Part shown: in pieces, positions 9,568-19,880 of the stretch
Numbering within the stretch: the stretch's first letter is position 1
Layout: every line of letters starts with the position of its first letter
Source: Eutypa lata
Lineage: Eukaryota > Ascomycota > Sordariomycetes > Xylariales > Diatrypaceae
NCBI GenBank assembly: GCA_022661535.1
Contig: JAKULF010000010.1
Coordinates: 1,922,001-1,986,000, forward strand
Length of the DNA: 64,000 nucleotides
Direction of reading: 5' to 3'
Translations under genes and position numbers: made by a program
Notes under the pieces: model-generated
What the model was told of the DNA's origin: nothing
Databases searched by the model: none
What the model saw: only the letters and a program-made list of their open reading frames with translations

Positions 9568-11895
9568 ATGAGATTTGCGGACATCCTCATTGACTTGGCT
9601 TCGGTCATCAAGGCATCCCGGTCTGTCGCATCGAAGCACATCGAGCTCCGAGCTCACCAAATAGACCGCTATGGGAAGACTTCAAGTATCTTGCGCTCAG
9701 TGAAGCAGCAAGAAGGGCGCCGGCCTCAACAGGCCTCGGGAGCGGCACGTACTGAAACCTCTACCGCACCTCCCGAACAGCCACGTGATAGTGGGCCTAC
9801 TGAGACGACCGAGGTGGGACAGGAGAACCAGAAATCTAGTGCACCAGTGGACTTAACAGAGAAATCGAGGGCCAACGCTCAACCTCATTCCTCGGAACAA
9901 CAACAGGTTTGTAGAAATCTTTTCCGAAATGACCCTCCACGGAAACCCGAAGCACTTCGACCAGACCAGGGAGCTATTTTAAACGAGCTCAGGCGGTCGG
10001 CCGAAGTTGCTGCGCAGCAAGAGAAGATTGAGCCTTTATCCCAGTCCCCGCCCCCGGAGCATACTGAAACCCCTGAACCCAAGGTACCAGACGATGTTCC
10101 ACCGGATGTGAATGTTGAGGTTTTCCATACCAGCCGTGGGTCTCAGCTGCTTGGGGTTCAAGGCGAACTAGCTAGGAAGGATCGACGTCATGTCCCGCCG
10201 CCGACTCCAAGCTGGTTCAAGGATTTTGGTCACGGAAAGACGGAAGGTAAAGAGGACGGTAGTGATATAGCAAGCGTTGCTGAGCCTTCTGAAACGGCAT
10301 CTCGGCCGCCCATTGAGGAGACTTCGCCTCCGCCTTTAACTTCGACTGAGACAGTCTCTGCGGAGAAAGTGGCAGAAATTCCAAGCGTTGATGAGAAAGG
10401 TAGTCAGGTGGAGGATGAACATACTCAGATGGTTGAGGAAGTTCTGGCACGAGCAGAACAAGAGGTGCTCGTAGAAAAGGTTCCCGCAGAATCAGAGCCT
10501 TCAGTGCTGGCTAGTTCACCCAGCAGCCACCCGACGACAACAACAAAACCAGCTTACTCTCTCCGAGAATCCAAAGTACCAGCAACTCGGCTAAGCAGGT
10601 TGTGGAACTATGGGGGGCTAGCAGCCGGAATGCTCGGCGGAGCAATAAGTGAAAGTGTCACTAGAGGATTTGGCGGCGGCGGAGAGGGTTCAGTATTACT
10701 TAGCGCCGGAAACATGGAGCGACTGGTAGCGAGACTATCTAAGATGAGGGGAGCAGCCCTGAAAATGGGCCAAATGATGAGCATCCAGGACACGAAGATG
10801 CTCCCCGGGCCGCTCCAGGAGGTTCTACAGCGGGTCCAGGACCGCGCCGACTACATGCCTTCCTGGCAACGCGACCGCGTCCTCACGGCGAGTCTAGGCT
10901 CGGAATGGCGGGACCTCTTCGACGAGTTCGACGAGAAGCCGATGGCAGCCGCGTCGATCGGGCAGGTGCACCGGGCGACGCTCAAGTCCACGGGCGAGAA
11001 GGTGGCCGTCAAGATCCAGTTCCCGGGGGTCGCCGACTCCATCAACTCGGACCTCGACAACCTGTCGGTCCTGCTGACGGCGTCCAACCTGCTCCCCAAG
11101 GGCCTCTACCTGAACAAGACCATCGCCAACGCCCGCGTCGAGCTCGGCTGGGAGTGCGACTACGAGCGCGAGGCGGCGTGCGGGCGCCGGTACCGCGAGC
11201 TCCTCGCCGACGAGCCGGGCGTCTTCGCCGTGCCGCGCGTCTTCCCCGAGGCCTCGGGCCAGCACGTCCTGGTGATGGAGTTCATGGAGGGGACGGGCGT
11301 CACGCGGCTCGCGGGGTCGCTCGCCCAGGACCAGCGCGACTGGATCGGCACGCAGATCCTGCGGCTGTGCCTGCGCGAGATCGCCGAGTTCCACTTCATG
11401 CAGACGGACCCGAACTGGACCAACTTCCTCTACAACGCGGCCACCCACCGCCTCGAGCTGCTCGACTTCGGCGCCTCGCGCGAGTACCCCCCGGAGTTCG
11501 TCTCGCGGTACGTCAGCCTCCTGGCCGCGGCGTCCCGCGCCGACCGCCGCGCCGTCCAGGACCTGTCCGAGAGCCTGGGGTACCTGACGGGCCACGAGAG
11601 CCGCGCCATGCTCGACGCCCACATCGCCTCGATCCTGACCCTATCGGAGCCCTTCCTGGCCTCGGCCCCCGAGCTCTACGACTTCCGCGACCAGACCATC
11701 ACCGACCGCGTCAAGGCCCTGATCCCCGTCATGATCCGGGAGCGCCTCGCTCCGCCCCCCGAGGAGACGTATAGTCTGCACCGGAAGCTGAGCGGCGCGT
11801 TCCTGCTCTGCGCGAGGTTGGGCAGCAGGGTGCGGTGTCGGGAGCTGTTCGAGCGGGCGCTGGAGAAGGCGGGTAAGCTTCATGAATTGCGCTAA
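9568..11895 (+). CDS. COQ8: ABC1/COQ8 (ADCK) family atypical kinase/ATPase
   Basis: One exon, 775 residues. COQ8 proteins act on the matrix side of the mitochondrial inner membrane and maintain the coenzyme Q biosynthetic complex. Landmarks: N-terminal DLASVIKASRSVASKHIELR as in fungal COQ8; KxGQ motif in ALKMGQMMSIQD (about residue 397); alanine-rich loop AAASIGQVH in place of a canonical P-loop (about 458); VAVKIQ lysine (about 480); QTDPNWTNF catalytic loop (about 611); and DFG (about 632). Between the N-terminal helix and the kinase core lie about 300 residues rich in P, E, S and T, a low-complexity linker. The kinase half is strongly GC-rich at third positions, while the linker is not. 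The start is the first ATG in frame and preserves the family N-terminus. Confidence 0.93.
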   Translation: MRFADILIDLASVIKASRSVASKHIELRAHQIDRYGKTSSILRSVKQQEGRRPQQASGAARTETSTAPPEQPRDSGPTETTEVGQENQKSSAPVDLTEKSRANAQPHSSEQQQVCRNLFRNDPPRKPEALRPDQGAILNELRRSAEVAAQQEKIEPLSQSPPPEHTETPEPKVPDDVPPDVNVEVFHTSRGSQLLGVQGELARKDRRHVPPPTPSWFKDFGHGKTEGKEDGSDIASVAEPSETASRPPIEETSPPPLTSTETVSAEKVAEIPSVDEKGSQVEDEHTQMVEEVLARAEQEVLVEKVPAESEPSVLASSPSSHPTTTTKPAYSLRESKVPATRLSRLWNYGGLAAGMLGGAISESVTRGFGGGGEGSVLLSAGNMERLVARLSKMRGAALKMGQMMSIQDTKMLPGPLQEVLQRVQDRADYMPSWQRDRVLTASLGSEWRDLFDEFDEKPMAAASIGQVHRATLKSTGEKVAVKIQFPGVADSINSDLDNLSVLLTASNLLPKGLYLNKTIANARVELGWECDYEREAACGRRYRELLADEPGVFAVPRVFPEASGQHVLVMEFMEGTGVTRLAGSLAQDQRDWIGTQILRLCLREIAEFHFMQTDPNWTNFLYNAATHRLELLDFGASREYPPEFVSRYVSLLAAASRADRRAVQDLSESLGYLTGHESRAMLDAHIASILTLSEPFLASAPELYDFRDQTITDRVKALIPVMIRERLAPPPEETYSLHRKLSGAFLLCARLGSRVRCRELFERALEKAGKLHELR

Positions 11896-12206
11896 CTAGA
11901 GCGATTTGTTTTGTATATATATAGATAATGTGGTGATATTTTATGGTATGGTATGGTAAAGCCGCATGTAGGATAACGTGTCATGATGATTAGGCGAAGA
12001 AAGATAGGCAATTGTGAAAAAAGCATAGACGAGTGGTATCTACACTAAGTGGTATCATTTTGGGGAATGTATATAGAACGGTATCAGCTAGACACGTAAG
12101 CTACCTCTTAAGTAATTTAATCTCCCATCATCACATCCATCACCGTCACCATCGCCGTGATCCCCACCCCCATTAAAAATAATCAACATCAACATAGACG
12201 AGGACA
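11896..12206. other. Convergent intergenic region
   Basis: 311 bp between two gene 3' ends (COQ8-like on plus, RRP36 on minus). It contains a short TATGG repeat near 11,942-11,956 and no reading frame of note. It presumably holds both polyadenylation sites. Confidence 0.45.
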
Positions 12207-13265
12207 TCACGACCTCTCCCTCCTAGCCAAGGGCATCTCGCGCCTCTCCTTGGACGCCATCTTCTTCCGCCTCCTCTCGATCGTGTGATCGACCTGGCCC
12301 TTCTTCATGCCGGCGAACCGGTCCACCAGGAGCTGCTTCTTCTGCTCGCTGCGCTTGAGGTAGAAGGGCGCGGCCTTCTTGCCCTCGCGCACGAGTGCCT
12401 TCTCGCGGCGCCGGTGCCCCGCCACCAGGGCCTTCTCCTCGTCCCGCCGCTTCTGCGTCCGCCTGCGGTCCTGCATCGACGCCAGCGCGCGCTTGAGCTC
12501 CTCGGCCTTGCGGGCCGCCGCCTCGCTGCCCCTTCCCCCGCGCTTCGCCGCCCCCTTCTCCTGCTGCAGCGCCTCCCGCAGCTGCGCCATCTCCGTCTCC
12601 CGGTACTCGTCCAGGAACGCGTACGCCTGCCGCGCCCGGTCCTCGTCCACGGGGCCCCCGAGGGGGTCGAACCGCGGGTCCCGCGCTGCCACGCGCGGCG
12701 CCGCTACGACTTCCCGTCGCCGCCCTACGGGCCGCTTGCTCGACTGCTCGGCTGGCGCGTGCTTGTTGGTTCGCCCGATCCTCTGCGCTGGTTTCTTGTT
12801 GTTCTTCGGGAAGCCCTGGGCGGGGGCTTCTTCTGGCCCTGATGATGATGAGGAGTCGTCGCCATCTCCGTCTTCTTCCCCCGCTTTGGATCGACCTTTT
12901 TTTCGTCGTATTCTGGGGAGCGATGCTTGTGCTTTTGCGAGGGCGCCGAATGAGACTTGCGAGGCGTCTATCTCTGGGTCGTCTTCTTCTTCTTCGTCTT
13001 CTGAGACGTCAGATGAGGGTTCTGACTAGGATCCTGTCAGCCTTGTTCTCGTGATTGTAGTAATAGGTTAGTGTTAGTTGATACGTACTTCATTGGCGTC
13101 TTCATCTTTACTGTCGTCCTCACTGTCTTGCTCTGAATGGCTTCCATCGTCATCGCTCTCTTCACTGAATAATTCTTCAGGTTCTGGTTCGTTTTTCCTC
13201 GCTTTAACTCGTCGTTGGAGATTCTGCAATGGTGCTCTCCGCTTCCCTAAGCTCGATCGATCCAT
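12207..13265 (-). CDS. RRP36: rRNA biogenesis protein RRP36
   Basis: Two exons (13265-13089 and 13025-12207; 63-bp intron) give 331 residues. Rrp36 is a nucleolar component of the SSU processome/90S pre-ribosome needed for early cleavages leading to 18S rRNA. Visible features: N-terminal LQRRVKARK and an acidic Ser/Asp/Glu run typical of nucleolar proteins; QVSFGALAKAQASL; TNKHAPAEQSSKRPVGRRR; the RDPRFDPLGG block; and a basic C-terminus with APFYLKRSEQKKQLL and ERRRKKMASKERREMP. An upstream in-frame ATG at 13355 would add 30 residues. The shorter start was chosen because homologues begin close to the SLGKRRAPLQNLQRR segment. Both exons are acidic and GC-rich, so long but meaningless antisense frames appear on the plus strand. 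Confidence 0.93.
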
Positions 13266-13628
13266 TGTGGTATTAGAGGATAAATGACGTTGATCTTGTA
13301 TAGGTGTTGCTACTAACTGACTGTCATGAGCTTGATACGTATAAACTATTGCCATTCACTGCTGGTGGATAAGCTTCGAAGGTGCTAGGCTACTTAGATT
13401 AAAAAGTATTAGTGGGGCATCCATGATAAGATAAGATGCTGTTGCTGTTAACTTGAATTTCAAGGGTCTCTCTCTTATCGATAAAGAAACAGTTGTTTCA
13501 CCCCCCTAATTCATCCAGTTGCCTGCCTATGCCTACTTTGGAGGTTCATTGCCTATTCACAATTCACCGTTACACTAGCAACGGACTTTTATGTTTTCTA
13601 TGTTTCTACTTATAGATTTCCTCCCTTT
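13266..13628. other. Divergent intergenic region, RRP36 / FCP1-like
   Basis: 363 bp between two divergent start codons. It should contain both promoters. No specific element was recognised beyond pyrimidine-rich stretches (for example near 13,500). Confidence 0.4.
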
Positions 13629-14801
13629 ATGTTTCCAGTTCCATCTTCCGGTCACGCACTGGCTGGAATAGCCAGAAATTTAAGGTGGTGCAAACGTCAG
13701 CGCCTAAATTCCATACAACCTTTATCAATCCTTGACACAAACATCCCGTCGCGCTTACGGTCCACTGGGAACTCGGCTGAGAGAATATTAGAGAAGCCAC
13801 GCGCCCAACAAGACAATCCTTCTATCATGAATGCATCAGACTTCAGATACATGTTCCCCAACGTGTTCCCACCGGCAGGAACACAAATGCCGTCACTGAT
13901 GTCGTCGCAAAACCCACCCTCTTCGTTTAACCCTTTTGCGCCAACCTTCGTTCCGGTCCCGCACGGCCAAGGACAGCGTCGTTCACCTTCGCCGCAAGTT
14001 GCCCTTACTCCATCCCAAACCAAAGTCCAAAACCGCATTGTTGCTAACACGCGCTTCAGATCCAATCGCTCTCCCAGGCGGGCTAAGAGCCCACAATTCC
14101 CGCCCCAAGACGAGCGGACGCAGCCGTCGGCGGCGTCGGGCGGCGTGCCCAACCCGTCGCCGACGTACCTGGTGCACGCGTCGCTGCCGCCGCTGCTCCT
14201 GCCGCACCCGCGCCAGATCCTGGTGGTGATCGACCTGAACGGGACGCTGCTGTACCGGCCGAGCCGGAAGAACCCGTCGCAGTTCGTGGAGCGGCCCCAC
14301 GCGCGCCGCTTCCTGGCCTACTGCGTCGAGACCTTCACCGTCGTCATCTGGTCGTCGGCGAAGCCCGACAACGTCCGCCGCATGTGCGCCCAGCTGATGA
14401 CGCCCGAGCAGCACGAGCGCGTCGTCGCCATCTGGGGCCGCGACAAGTTCGGCCTCTCGTCGCCCGACTACAACCGGCGCGTGCAGTGCTACAAGCGCCT
14501 CTCGGCCCTGTGGGGCTCCCCCGAGGTCGCCCGCTCCCACCCAGCCTACGCGAGCGGCGGGCGGTGGAGCCAAGCCAACACCGTCCTCGTCGACGACTCC
14601 CTGGAGAAGGCCCGCTCCGAGCCCTACAACCTCATCCAGATCCCCGAGTTCATGGGCGACCACAACGAGGCGGGCTACATCCTGCCGCAGGTCCACGATT
14701 ACATCAACGAGTGTAGCCGCCAGGCCGACATCAGCACGTATATCCGCATGTTGCCGTTTCAGTCTAAAGCGAACTTCGAGTTAGGAAGTTCTGCCTCTTA
14801 G
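13629..14801 (+). CDS. FCP1-homology (NIF-like) HAD phosphatase-domain protein
   Basis: One exon, up to 390 residues; a second in-frame ATG at 13827 would give 324. The N-terminal 180 residues are Pro/Ser-rich and disordered in character. The C-terminal half matches the FCP1 homology fold of HAD phosphatases that act on phosphoserine, such as the RNA polymerase II tail: ILVVIDLNGTLLY (motif I, about residues 197-209), FTVVIWSSAKPDNV (motif II) and NTVLVDDSLEKA (motif III/IV). In motif I the usual DxDGT reads DLNGT, so the first Asp (nucleophile) is present and the second (acid/base) is Asn. I believe this variant recurs in a fungal subfamily. Substrate is unknown. The domain is very GC-rich compared with the N-terminus. 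Confidence 0.85.
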   Translation: MFPVPSSGHALAGIARNLRWCKRQRLNSIQPLSILDTNIPSRLRSTGNSAERILEKPRAQQDNPSIMNASDFRYMFPNVFPPAGTQMPSLMSSQNPPSSFNPFAPTFVPVPHGQGQRRSPSPQVALTPSQTKVQNRIVANTRFRSNRSPRRAKSPQFPPQDERTQPSAASGGVPNPSPTYLVHASLPPLLLPHPRQILVVIDLNGTLLYRPSRKNPSQFVERPHARRFLAYCVETFTVVIWSSAKPDNVRRMCAQLMTPEQHERVVAIWGRDKFGLSSPDYNRRVQCYKRLSALWGSPEVARSHPAYASGGRWSQANTVLVDDSLEKARSEPYNLIQIPEFMGDHNEAGYILPQVHDYINECSRQADISTYIRMLPFQSKANFELGSSAS

Positions 14802-15907
14802 GAAACTTGTTGTTCTTCTTTGTTGATCACCGACTAGTCTATTGTAGTTGCATGCAATATGTTAGCTGGAAAAGATAATCTCGAGGGGTGGAGGGGATAA
14901 CCCGGTATACTGGAAAGGCTTTTTGCAAGATGGACGCTACATGCTACTCGGTAACCGACGCTTCCCATAGGCTCAACCAAAACAAACAATTACACCTCTA
15001 GGAACGGAAGCGGGTTGCAGCTGTTTCGCATGCTATTTAGTAATGGCTCGCACTCTAACTCTACTTAATGTTAGAATGCCGATGCGGTTTTCATAGGTAT
15101 GCCACCCATGTCAGTCATAGGCAGCAAGAATGTTCCTCTTGCTCACATGACATAGATACCCGCACTAGAATTGCCCGAGCTTCCTCAAGTTCCATACCAA
15201 TCTCGAATGCATACTACTGTCAGTGGTAGCAAAGAGCTGACCGAGTGCAACAAAGAAACCATCGAGGAACAAAGAGATACAACTTATCTTGGTTGGCTAG
15301 GAGGTGGTTAAGCCCCGACCACTCTTACGAGGAGGGTGCTTGTTATAGATCAGCTTAATACGACAGCACAATAATTAATAAAGCTACACACTAGGAAGTG
15401 TATGAAACCTATGTCTGGTTAATTCTACTACGATATCTTGAAACTAATAACAGCCATACGCAGACCCTTCAGGAGGGCATAGAGTGAAGGTCTTGCAGGT
15501 CTATCGTTCACGTTAGCAGTTGGTCTGTGTGCCTGTGTATTACCAGCTATGCTACGTATACTGTTTGATAAAGCCGGACGTGAAATAGACAACCGGTATG
15601 TCCCTCTACATAATGCGCATATTTGCGGCAGAGTTTGGAATGTATGGCTCCCTCCTGTGTTATGTGCTTTCCTAACTTAACGGTGACGCTACAACGTCCC
15701 ATAGACTGCATGACCTTGATTTCACTCCGACCCACTATATAGTTATTGATACTTAAGGCTCTCTCTTCTCTCCAGTTCTAATTTTCATAATATCCCCATA
15801 CTCAACTCTCTTAATGGTTTCGCATTTGTATGTCATGTAGGATAGCCACACTATGTAATAGTGCCTTCTTCCCAGTAGACCACCACATCCATACGTTACC
15901 CGCCAAA
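14802..15907. other. Intergenic, no gene recognised
   Basis: About 1.1 kb with only short reading frames lacking domains. It includes the promoter of the isochorismatase-fold gene, with a TATATAG match near 15,737. An ATG at 15830 is in frame with that gene, but the ATG at 15908 has better context. Confidence 0.45.
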
Positions 15908-16774
15908 ATGGTAGCCAAAACTGTCGGTACGAATAATTCCTGGAAATGGACGGAGAAGGATGGTTTCGATCTCACCCGCTTTTCCAATGCATGGTCGCGG
16001 CCAGCCATGCCACCCACGCGGATCCCATTAGCAACAACAAATTCCCCCGCCATAATCGATCCGGCTAAGACCGCTCTTGTAGTAATCGACTTGCAAAACT
16101 ATTTCTTATCCCCTTTCCTTCGCCGCCCTCCCGACCATCCTGGACTGAAGGCGGTGGATCAGTTGGCGAACCATGCTATCCCGGCTTGTCGTAATGCCGG
16201 CATACGTATTGTATGGCTTTCTTGGGGCTTGACGGATTCGGACGTCAAAAATATGCCACCATCCATAGCCAGGGGCTTCGACTTTGGGCCCGACCCAAAT
16301 CTTGACGGATATACTAGAAACTTCGGGGTTCTGGGCTCAGAAACGGACGCAAAAAATCTCGACGGGACCACGTTCAGGGCGGGCCGGGTCTTGTGTGTGG
16401 ACGAATGGAACACCAAGCTCTACCCCCCTCTAGAGGTAGTTTCATGCCCAGAGGATATTCATATCAAGAAGAACCGCCCGTCTGGGTTCTGGAAAGCCGA
16501 GGGACCAGAGCAAGTGCTGCACGACCAGGGGATCACGACACTACTGTTTGCGGGAGGGAGTACCGAACAGAGCCTTTCGGGCAGTATTCAGGGCGCGTGT
16601 ATGCAGGGCTGGGACTGCCTCATGCTGAGCGACGCGTGCGGGACGACAGGGCCGCCGCATCTGACGGATGCGACAAAGTTTCAGTGTGAGAATGAATGGG
16701 GTTTCGTGTTAACCTGCGAGCAGTTGTTCGCAGGTATTAGAAACATGCAGATGACAACAGGTTTCTCTAACTAG
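15908..16774 (+). CDS. Isochorismatase-fold (cysteine hydrolase) protein, catalytic Cys replaced
   Basis: One exon, 288 residues from the ATG at 15908 (context CCAAAATGG); an ATG at 15830 would add 26. The fold is clear: KTALVVIDLQNYFL with the conserved Asp (about residue 60), the Lys region IHIKKNRPSGF (about 184-194), and TLLFAGGSTEQSLSGSIQGA where active members have a V-x-T-x-x-C-V pattern. The residue at the cysteine position, 222, is Ser, encoded AGC at 16571-16573 and one base from TGC. Family members hydrolyse isochorismate, nicotinamide or related amides through that Cys, so this protein may be inactive or altered. The frame is otherwise intact, which argues against a decaying pseudogene. 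It is a lone gene with no pathway neighbours. Confidence 0.88.
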   Translation: MVAKTVGTNNSWKWTEKDGFDLTRFSNAWSRPAMPPTRIPLATTNSPAIIDPAKTALVVIDLQNYFLSPFLRRPPDHPGLKAVDQLANHAIPACRNAGIRIVWLSWGLTDSDVKNMPPSIARGFDFGPDPNLDGYTRNFGVLGSETDAKNLDGTTFRAGRVLCVDEWNTKLYPPLEVVSCPEDIHIKKNRPSGFWKAEGPEQVLHDQGITTLLFAGGSTEQSLSGSIQGACMQGWDCLMLSDACGTTGPPHLTDATKFQCENEWGFVLTCEQLFAGIRNMQMTTGFSN

Positions 16775-18872
16775 TCATTAGATCAAAACGAAGTTTACTA
16801 TATCGATTGTTTATAGACGTTATTTCCCTTTAATAACACGTAATAACTTTATTATTCCGGCAAAAGCACAACCATTTACCCGTCATGACCAAACGGCCCC
16901 TATTTGGATCACCTTGTAGCACCTACTTGCCTAAGAAAATTTGGGATGAGAACCTGATTAGATTACCAAGCTGTATGATCTAGTTACACCCTTCAGTAGT
17001 ATTTCTTTGATAGACTGGTTACCTAAAATATATTCATACCTAGAACTATACGCCAGGTATGCATAACTAAAATGTTTGACTTATTCCCGTGATTAGGCTC
17101 AGTAACTTACGGGGATAGATCACCCAATTGAACCATCTAGCAATAGACTCTGCTTGGATATGAGTTTAACGTACTTGGATAGTATATCTACATGATCTTT
17201 CTAGGTAATCTCGCTGAGTGACTGTTCATATTACGCCAGGGTATGATTTGTGCTACCGAGGTGTAAGGTGGCCCCTCGCTCCACGTAGACATCGTTTATA
17301 TACAATATTCAACGTGTTATATTAGACCGTAGTTGACGAACCAATGGCCCATTAAGTTGGAAAAGGGTCACCTGTATACATCATAGACATCTTCATTTGT
17401 TTCGCATTTTGTTACAATTGTAGAAGAACATAGACTGCTGGACTCCTTACAACGTAGTCAAACTAGCAAGATTTATATTATAATATGTCGTGTTTCTTAG
17501 TAATGTACTTGGCATGTTTTTGTCATATACAATTCCTTCTCCTTCACATGAAGTTATGTGATAGGCTGAGGGTACTTTAGGAGAGAAAATTCCTATCCTT
17601 CAAAACTGTTCGCAGACTATGTCTTCCGGCACGGAGTGTGACGTCATTTGCCTGTTGATATTGCCCACGAGACCTGCCATGGTGTTGGTACACACGGCCT
17701 TTCGTCCGATTGGATGGGGAGTTGAGTGCTACCCCAAGTTATAATCCTCCTTCCTATCTGGAGAAGCTGGCGGTATATCAATCTTCCCCAGGCAGCCAGG
17801 CCTTGGGCATGCGGGTAGATGTTTCTACCGTCTCACTTTTACGCCAACCCCATTCCGTGATAAGGCTGGGATCTGCGGTATACCATTACCGAGGAGAGCG
17901 ACCTCACTAATAAGGTTCAACCCGATGGGATGGGGTAGATGTGGGGTTATATCATTTCGTCCACTCGATCGGGGGCTGCGGGGGAGAGGGGGATCCAGAA
18001 AAGAAACATCAAAGAAAGAAAATCTGGGGCCTCCTAGGCTGACCTGCAGACGCCTCAAAATGAAAATCATACCTATAACCCTGCCGGTAATTGGTAGCGC
18101 CAAGCAGACTCGGGATTCCGTGTCTCGTGAATCGTGTCAGCTGCATCAATTCTAATGCCGATCCAAGACATAATCTTCGATAAACCTCCTGCGGTTGGTT
18201 GACGGGTTCCTTTTCACATCGAATCAACCCCAAGCGTCAAACGCTGTTTGGTGCATGATGACATAGCGGGGGCTAAAGCTCTTTACTCAGTCGCTCAAAT
18301 TACCGCATCTGAGATCGCTGCCGATACCCCTATGCGTTATACGGCTGTGGAATCGAAAGCCAGCACGTGTTCGGTGGAGATGGGGAATGCTTCTCGAACG
18401 CTTCATTCTGTACGAGATCGACCCGAAACTACCCTCTACCCAGATACAGCGGAGTGTACCAGTCCACTCAGACCACCAAGACTGCAAGAGTAGGGTCATG
18501 TCCCAGAGGGGTGATCACAGTCGGGATTTATGTATGTTGGAGAAGCCGGTGCTTACAAGTACCTCTGTTCGAGACCGTCTTCCTGGGCAATGAATGACGA
18601 CATTCTGGGAGTCGCCTTTCCTCAGAGGAATGATGTAGTCTCGCTCCAATGAGACCCTACCCTCGGCGGAAATGGTATGAGAACATTGGGTTGAACTAGT
18701 CGTCATGTGAAAATCATGAAAGGTCTACACAAATATACACACCAACACAAACACATATATATATATATATGGAGTCTATCGGATCATGCTGTGCTTCTCC
18801 TAGGCATTAGAACTTTACAAGAATTGAGCTACCCTATCTAGCTTACTTATTCAGTTCTCACTTACCACAGTC
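16775..18872. other. Long intergenic region, no gene recognised
   Basis: About 2.1 kb. Overlapping short frames on both strands occur around 17,700-18,700 where composition is less AT-rich, but none carries a recognisable domain or a consistent splice model. A TA-dinucleotide run lies near 18,756-18,770, about 100 bp before the GH43 start. Confidence 0.45.
18756..18770. repeat. (AT)n run upstream of GH43
   Basis: About seven AT dinucleotides about 100 bp before the GH43 start codon. It is both a microsatellite and a possible TATA region. Confidence 0.6.
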
Positions 18873-19880
18873 ATGTATCATCTCCCATTAGCATTATCGG
18901 TTATCGCCAGTCTAGTCACGGGGGCAGTGGCTATTCCCGTCTCCGGTCACAGCAGGCGGGACAGCCCAGTTCTCTCGGGCTTCAACGCCGACCCCAACGT
19001 CATCGTCTTCGGGAACACCTACTACATATACCCGACCAACGACGGGGAGGACTGGGAAGGGAAGTCCTTCTACGTCTGGAAGTCGACGAACCTAGCGGAC
19101 TGGACCAGGAGCGTGGACCCGATCCTGACGCTCAACGGAGAGGACGGACCGGGGAACGTGCCCTGGGCCACCGGCAAGGCCTGGGCCCCAGCCATCATCG
19201 AGCGCGACGGAAAGTACTACTTCTACCACAGCGGAGAGAACCCATCCCAGGAGAACCGCCTCACGATCGGCGCGGCGGTCGCCGACTCGCCCGAGGGCCC
19301 CTTCACGGCGCAACCCGAGGCCATGATCCTCAACACGGAGCGGCTGACTGCCAACGACGCCATCGACCCGATGGCCTTCCACGACCCGCAGACCGACAAG
19401 TACATCCTGTACTGGGGCAACGGGCGGCAGCTGCACGCGGAGCTCAACGACGACATGGTGTCGCTGAACTGGGACACGCTGGCCGAGACGCCCGCCGAGG
19501 AGCTGGCCGACTACCTCGAGGCGCCCTTCGTCGTCTTCCGCGAGGGACTGTACCACATGACGTGGTCGATCAGCGACACGCGGTCCGAGGACTACCGCGT
19601 CGGCTACGCGACGAGCGGGGCCGCCACGGGACCCTGGACCTCGCACGGCGTGGTTCTGAGCAAGGATCCCGCGAAGGGCATCCTGGGCACCGGCCACCAG
19701 TCCGTCGTCAACGTCCCCGGCACCGACGACTGGTACATCGTCTACCATCGCTTCGCTATCCCCGATGGCGACGGCTACCACCGCGAGACTACCATCGATC
19801 GGCTGACGTTCGATCCTGATACGGGGCTCATACAGACTGTTGCGCCGACTTTGGATAGCGTGGCGCCACAGCCGATCTGA
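18873..19880 (+). CDS. Secreted glycoside hydrolase family 43
   Basis: One exon, 335 residues. A signal peptide is evident (hydrophobic core LPLALSVIASLVTGAVA, cleavage near residue 20), followed by an SRRD dibasic site at 27-30 that could be a Kex2 pro-peptide cut. GH43 is a five-bladed beta-propeller acting on arabinose- or xylose-containing plant polysaccharides. The catalytic triad can be placed: Asp40 in GFNADPNVIVF (base), Asp near 165 in DAIDPMAFHDP (pKa modulator) and Glu near 215 in YLEAPFVVF (acid). Other propeller signatures are YYIYPTNDG, WAPAIIERDGKYYFYHSG and HQSVVNVPGTDDWYIVYH. No carbohydrate-binding module follows. Length suits single-domain GH43; exact substrate cannot be told from sequence. 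Codons are strongly GC-biased. Confidence 0.93.
   Translation: MYHLPLALSVIASLVTGAVAIPVSGHSRRDSPVLSGFNADPNVIVFGNTYYIYPTNDGEDWEGKSFYVWKSTNLADWTRSVDPILTLNGEDGPGNVPWATGKAWAPAIIERDGKYYFYHSGENPSQENRLTIGAAVADSPEGPFTAQPEAMILNTERLTANDAIDPMAFHDPQTDKYILYWGNGRQLHAELNDDMVSLNWDTLAETPAEELADYLEAPFVVFREGLYHMTWSISDTRSEDYRVGYATSGAATGPWTSHGVVLSKDPAKGILGTGHQSVVNVPGTDDWYIVYHRFAIPDGDGYHRETTIDRLTFDPDTGLIQTVAPTLDSVAPQPI

Noticed and set aside
10894..11774. Long open frames on both strands over the kinase half of the COQ8-like gene
   Set aside because: GC-rich third positions remove stops in other frames. The peptides are Arg/Ala/Pro-rich with no domain, while the main frame carries every COQ8 motif.
12285..13054. 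Plus-strand frames (including a 216-codon one) opposite RRP36
   Set aside because: They are mirror frames of the acidic, GC-rich RRP36 exons, rich in Arg, Ser and Leu and without family similarity.
13983..14696. 237-codon minus-strand frame opposite the FCP1-like gene
   Set aside because: Composition artefact (Val/Gly/Arg/Asp/His-rich). The plus frame has clear HAD motifs.
17710..18706. Cluster of short overlapping frames on both strands
   Set aside because: No frame dominates, no domain is seen, and no intron set links them.
19092..19781. 229-codon minus-strand frame opposite GH43
   Set aside because: Antisense shadow of a GC-biased gene, with no start context or domain.
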